DNA of 8,063 bases from an uncultured bacterium (GTDB taxonomy: Bacteria; Cyanobacteriota; Vampirovibrionia; Gastranaerophilales; Gastranaerophilaceae), in contig USJT01000043.1 of the NCBI GenBank assembly GCA_900555175.1, positions 1-8,063 on the forward strand, written 5' to 3'. Shown piece by piece: positions 6,269-8,063 of the stretch (positions are counted from its first letter, which is position 1; the number at the start of each line of letters is the position of its first letter). Under the pieces are notes generated by a model, which searched no databases, had not been told where the DNA came from, and saw only the letters and a list, made by a program, of their open reading frames with translations. Made by a program: the position numbers and the translations under genes.

Positions 6269-7093
6269 ATGAGAAAATTCAGAGTATTCTTAGGTTATTT
6301 CACGCTTATTTTAATAGCAATCAGTATGCTTTACCCGTTTTTTGCAATGATTAACCTATCTTTTACGGGCAACAATGAAATTTTTTCACATGCCGGTAAG
6401 ATATTTCACAGCGACTTAACTCTGGATAATTACAAAAATGTTTTCTCAGAAATTCCAATCGGGCTTTATTTTTTTAACAGCCTTGTCGTTGCAACAATAA
6501 CTACAATAGGTCAGGTTATATTTTCAGCACTGGCAGGATATGCTTTTGCAAGACTTAATTTCAAACACAGAAACGCATTATTTTTATTATTTTTAATAAC
6601 AATGCTTGTTCCGCCTCAGGTAAACATAATTCCTTTATTCTTTTTAATGAGGGAACTTCATCTGATAGATACATATCAAGCATTAATTTTACCTGCATTA
6701 TTTGGCGGCTTTGGAGTATTTTTAATGCGTCAATACTTTTTGGGCTTTCCAAAAGATTTGGAAGAATCAGCAAAAATGGACGGATGCAATCTTATACAAA
6801 CATTTTTTAAAATTGCATTACCTCTGGCACTTCCAACAGTCGCAACACTTGCGATATTCACATTTGTAACTACTTGGAACAGCTTTATGTGGCCTTTAAT
6901 TGTAACAAATTCAGAAAGTATGAGAACACTACCAGTCGGACTTGCGATTTACAAAGGCAGCTTCAGAGAGCTCACCTTATGGGGAAATCTTCTTGCCTGT
7001 TCTGTAATCTGTACAATACCGGTAATCGCAGTATTTTTAATAGGTAAAAAATATTTTATCTCTGATATTTTGCAAGGCGGAGTAAAAGAATAA
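6269..7093 (+). CDS. Carbohydrate ABC transporter permease, MalG/AraQ type (CUT1, BPD_transp_1)
   Basis: A 274-aa integral membrane protein with the standard six-helix MalG-like plan: hydrophobic spans near residues 8-28, 67-92, 102-126, 137-155, 183-203 and 240-260. The EAA loop that docks with the ATPase is clear at 165-185 (EESAKMDGCNLIQTFFKIALP). LTLDNYKNVF (50-59) and FFNSLVVATITT (68-79) are characteristic family segments. Such proteins form half of the inner-membrane channel for sugar or polyol uptake, together with a MalF-type partner, a binding protein and an MsmX/UgpC-like ATPase. None of these is in the window, and the next gene is convergent, so partners lie elsewhere. No Shine-Dalgarno precedes its ATG; the small ORF ends 7 nt upstream, so its translation probably depends on that ORF. 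The substrate is unknown. Confidence 0.9.
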   Translation: MRKFRVFLGYFTLILIAISMLYPFFAMINLSFTGNNEIFSHAGKIFHSDLTLDNYKNVFSEIPIGLYFFNSLVVATITTIGQVIFSALAGYAFARLNFKHRNALFLLFLITMLVPPQVNIIPLFFLMRELHLIDTYQALILPALFGGFGVFLMRQYFLGFPKDLEESAKMDGCNLIQTFFKIALPLALPTVATLAIFTFVTTWNSFMWPLIVTNSESMRTLPVGLAIYKGSFRELTLWGNLLACSVICTIPVIAVFLIGKKYFISDILQGGVKE

Positions 7094-7100
7094 TTCAATA

Positions 7101-7134
7101 AAAAAAGAGGTAAATTTTATATTACCTCTTTTTT
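7101..7134. terminator. Bidirectional Rho-independent terminator between convergent genes
   Basis: A perfect 13-bp inverted repeat, AAAAAAGAGGTAA (7101-7113) and TTACCTCTTTTTT (7122-7134), encloses an 8-nt loop. The GAGGTAA/TTACCTC core gives the hairpin, and the A and T runs at its ends supply a U-tract on either strand. It starts 7 bp after the permease stop and lies 23 bp beyond the stop of the convergent TPR/NHL gene, so it can end both transcripts. Confidence 0.9.
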
Positions 7135-7157
7135 AATCTTCTTAGATTTTCAATATC

Positions 7158-8063
7158 TTATAATTTATATCTTAAGACCGAATTAGAGCCTTGAGATGAT
7201 ACAAACAACAAGTTTCCGTCAATATGAACACCGTAAGGCTTTTGAACATTTGATATTAAAACAGATATAGCTCCCGCTGGAGTAATTTTAATTACATTGT
7301 TGCTATTGTAATTTGAAACATAAATATTACCGTTCAAATCACTTACCATTCCTATCGGGCCGTTAATTTTTGCATCTTTTATAAAAATAATCTTTTTCCC
7401 GTCAGGAGTAATCTTATAAATCAAATTATCAGAAAAACTTGCGACATACAGATTTCCATTTTTGTCAGAAGCAATCCCGGTAGGACTTGGAATATTGTTA
7501 TACATTCCGTTTGTCTGCGGAATTTTAGGAGCTTGAGGCTTTGCAGGCTGCGTTGTTGTTGCGCCTGTCTTTGGAGTTGTAGTCGAACTTGGTTTTGAGC
7601 TTGTATTTGCAGTTGAACTTGCAGGTGTGCTTGGTTTTGCACTTGCACTTGCAGTTGAACTTGCAGGTGTAGATGGCGTATTTCCGTTTAATTTTGACGC
7701 AAGCATTTGAGCTTTTGGATAAACCACGCTTTCTTTAGGTATTAGAGCTAAATATGTTTTAGCCTTATCAGCCTGTCCAAGTTTACTACTCAAATAAGCT
7801 GCTTTAAAAACAGATTCATAATCATCAGGTTTTCTGACAATAATTTGTTTGAAAACAGCTAAAGCAGCCTCATCCTGTTTTAAATATTCAAGAATAGCAC
7901 CTAAATTATAATAAGCATCAATATAATTAGGATCAATATTAATAGCCTGTCTAAAAGCAGCCATTGCATTATCGTATTGACCGATTTTGTAATAATCAAT
8001 ACCTATATTATATTCCAATTTAGCTTCCGTTGGCGGATCATAAAAATCAGGAGATTCCGCCAA
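7158..8063 (-). CDS. TPR / low-complexity linker / NHL-repeat protein (5' partial)
   Basis: The frame runs to the right edge; the TTG at 8063-8061 is just the first codon visible, not an established start. Numbering from it, residues 13-112 form about three tetratricopeptide repeats (AKLEYNIGIDYYKIGQYDNAMAAFRQAINIDPN is a textbook repeat). Residues 128-180 are an extended Ser/Thr/Pro/Ala linker with a 14-residue tandem repeat. Residues 190-301 hold three NHL-type propeller blades, each with the pattern P-x-G-h-x-x-D-x-x-G-N-h-Y-V-[AS] (PTGIASDKNGNLYVASF, PIGMVSDLNGNIYVSNY, PYGVHIDGNLLFVSS). TPR and NHL modules bind other proteins; such a linker is common in surface or periplasmic proteins, so export is plausible but the N-terminus is not in the window. 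Three blades are too few for a closed propeller alone. No specific function can be assigned. Confidence 0.85.
   Translation of the reverse strand: MAESPDFYDPPTEAKLEYNIGIDYYKIGQYDNAMAAFRQAINIDPNYIDAYYNLGAILEYLKQDEAALAVFKQIIVRKPDDYESVFKAAYLSSKLGQADKAKTYLALIPKESVVYPKAQMLASKLNGNTPSTPASSTASASAKPSTPASSTANTSSKPSSTTTPKTGATTTQPAKPQAPKIPQTNGMYNNIPSPTGIASDKNGNLYVASFSDNLIYKITPDGKKIIFIKDAKINGPIGMVSDLNGNIYVSNYNSNNVIKITPAGAISVLISNVQKPYGVHIDGNLLFVSSQGSNSVLRYKL
7607..7670 (-). repeat. Tandem 42-bp coding repeat in the Ser/Thr/Pro/Ala linker
   Basis: A 22-nt stretch at 7607-7628 recurs without mismatch at 7649-7670, giving a 42-bp period that equals 14 codons. The protein reads TPASSTASASAKPS followed by TPASSTANTSSKPS. 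A looser third unit (TTTPKTGATTTQPAKP) follows. It is likely prone to slippage and length variation between strains. Confidence 0.75.

Noticed and set aside
8061..8063. TTG at the right edge as a start codon for the TPR/NHL gene
   Set aside because: It is simply the first codon in the window; a TPR protein would be expected to extend further and no upstream sequence can be judged.
1..8063. tRNA, rRNA, CRISPR array, riboswitch or transposase
   Set aside because: I looked on both strands and saw no cloverleaf, repeat-spacer pattern, terminal inverted repeats or recognisable aptamer; a Mn yybP-ykoY-type riboswitch ahead of the metal cassette would lie outside the window.

Overview
This is an AT-rich stretch (by eye about one third GC) of a bacterial chromosome, with tightly packed genes, two partial genes at the edges and no rRNA, tRNA, CRISPR or insertion sequence that I can see. 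A TolC-type outer-membrane protein implies a double-membrane cell. Two lineage-specific-looking proteins open with short M-K/R-V...N-rich leaders (one containing IQFQG). Together with cyanobacteria-like housekeeping families (YqeG, U32), this suggests the non-photosynthetic cyanobacterial sister group Gastranaerophilales/Melainabacteria (Vampirovibrionia). That placement is inference from memory of the protein style, not a database result.

Layout. (1) 1-1637, plus strand: the 3' end of a TolC-family protein with a histidine-rich tail, then a PF11449-type (ArsP_2 / 'putative manganese transporter') membrane protein with an acidic Cys/His loop; together they look like a metal-export cassette. 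(2) 1634-4101, minus strand: a two-gene operon in which a PHP-domain metallo-phosphoesterase overlaps by ATGA a 375-aa unknown protein carrying a nucleotidyltransferase-like GSDID motif. Its stop codon interlocks with that of the transporter. (3) 4264-6008, minus strand: a U32-family protein (TrhP/YegQ type, tRNA U34 hydroxylation) followed by a YqeG-family HAD phosphatase that is interrupted by an in-frame TGA. The missing 35 C-terminal residues are still encoded in frame behind the stop. (4) 6127-7093, plus strand: an unlisted 44-codon membrane peptide directly ahead of a MalG-type (CUT1) ABC sugar permease that has no visible ribosome-binding site of its own. (5) 7101-7134: a perfect 13-bp bidirectional terminator between convergent genes. 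(6) 7158-8063, minus strand: the 3' part of a TPR / Ser-Thr-Pro-Ala linker / NHL-repeat protein.

The points most worth a second look are the stop codon in yqeG, the overlapping PHP plus NTase-like pair, the histidine-rich extension on the efflux protein beside its metal transporter, and the small membrane peptide coupled to an isolated sugar permease.
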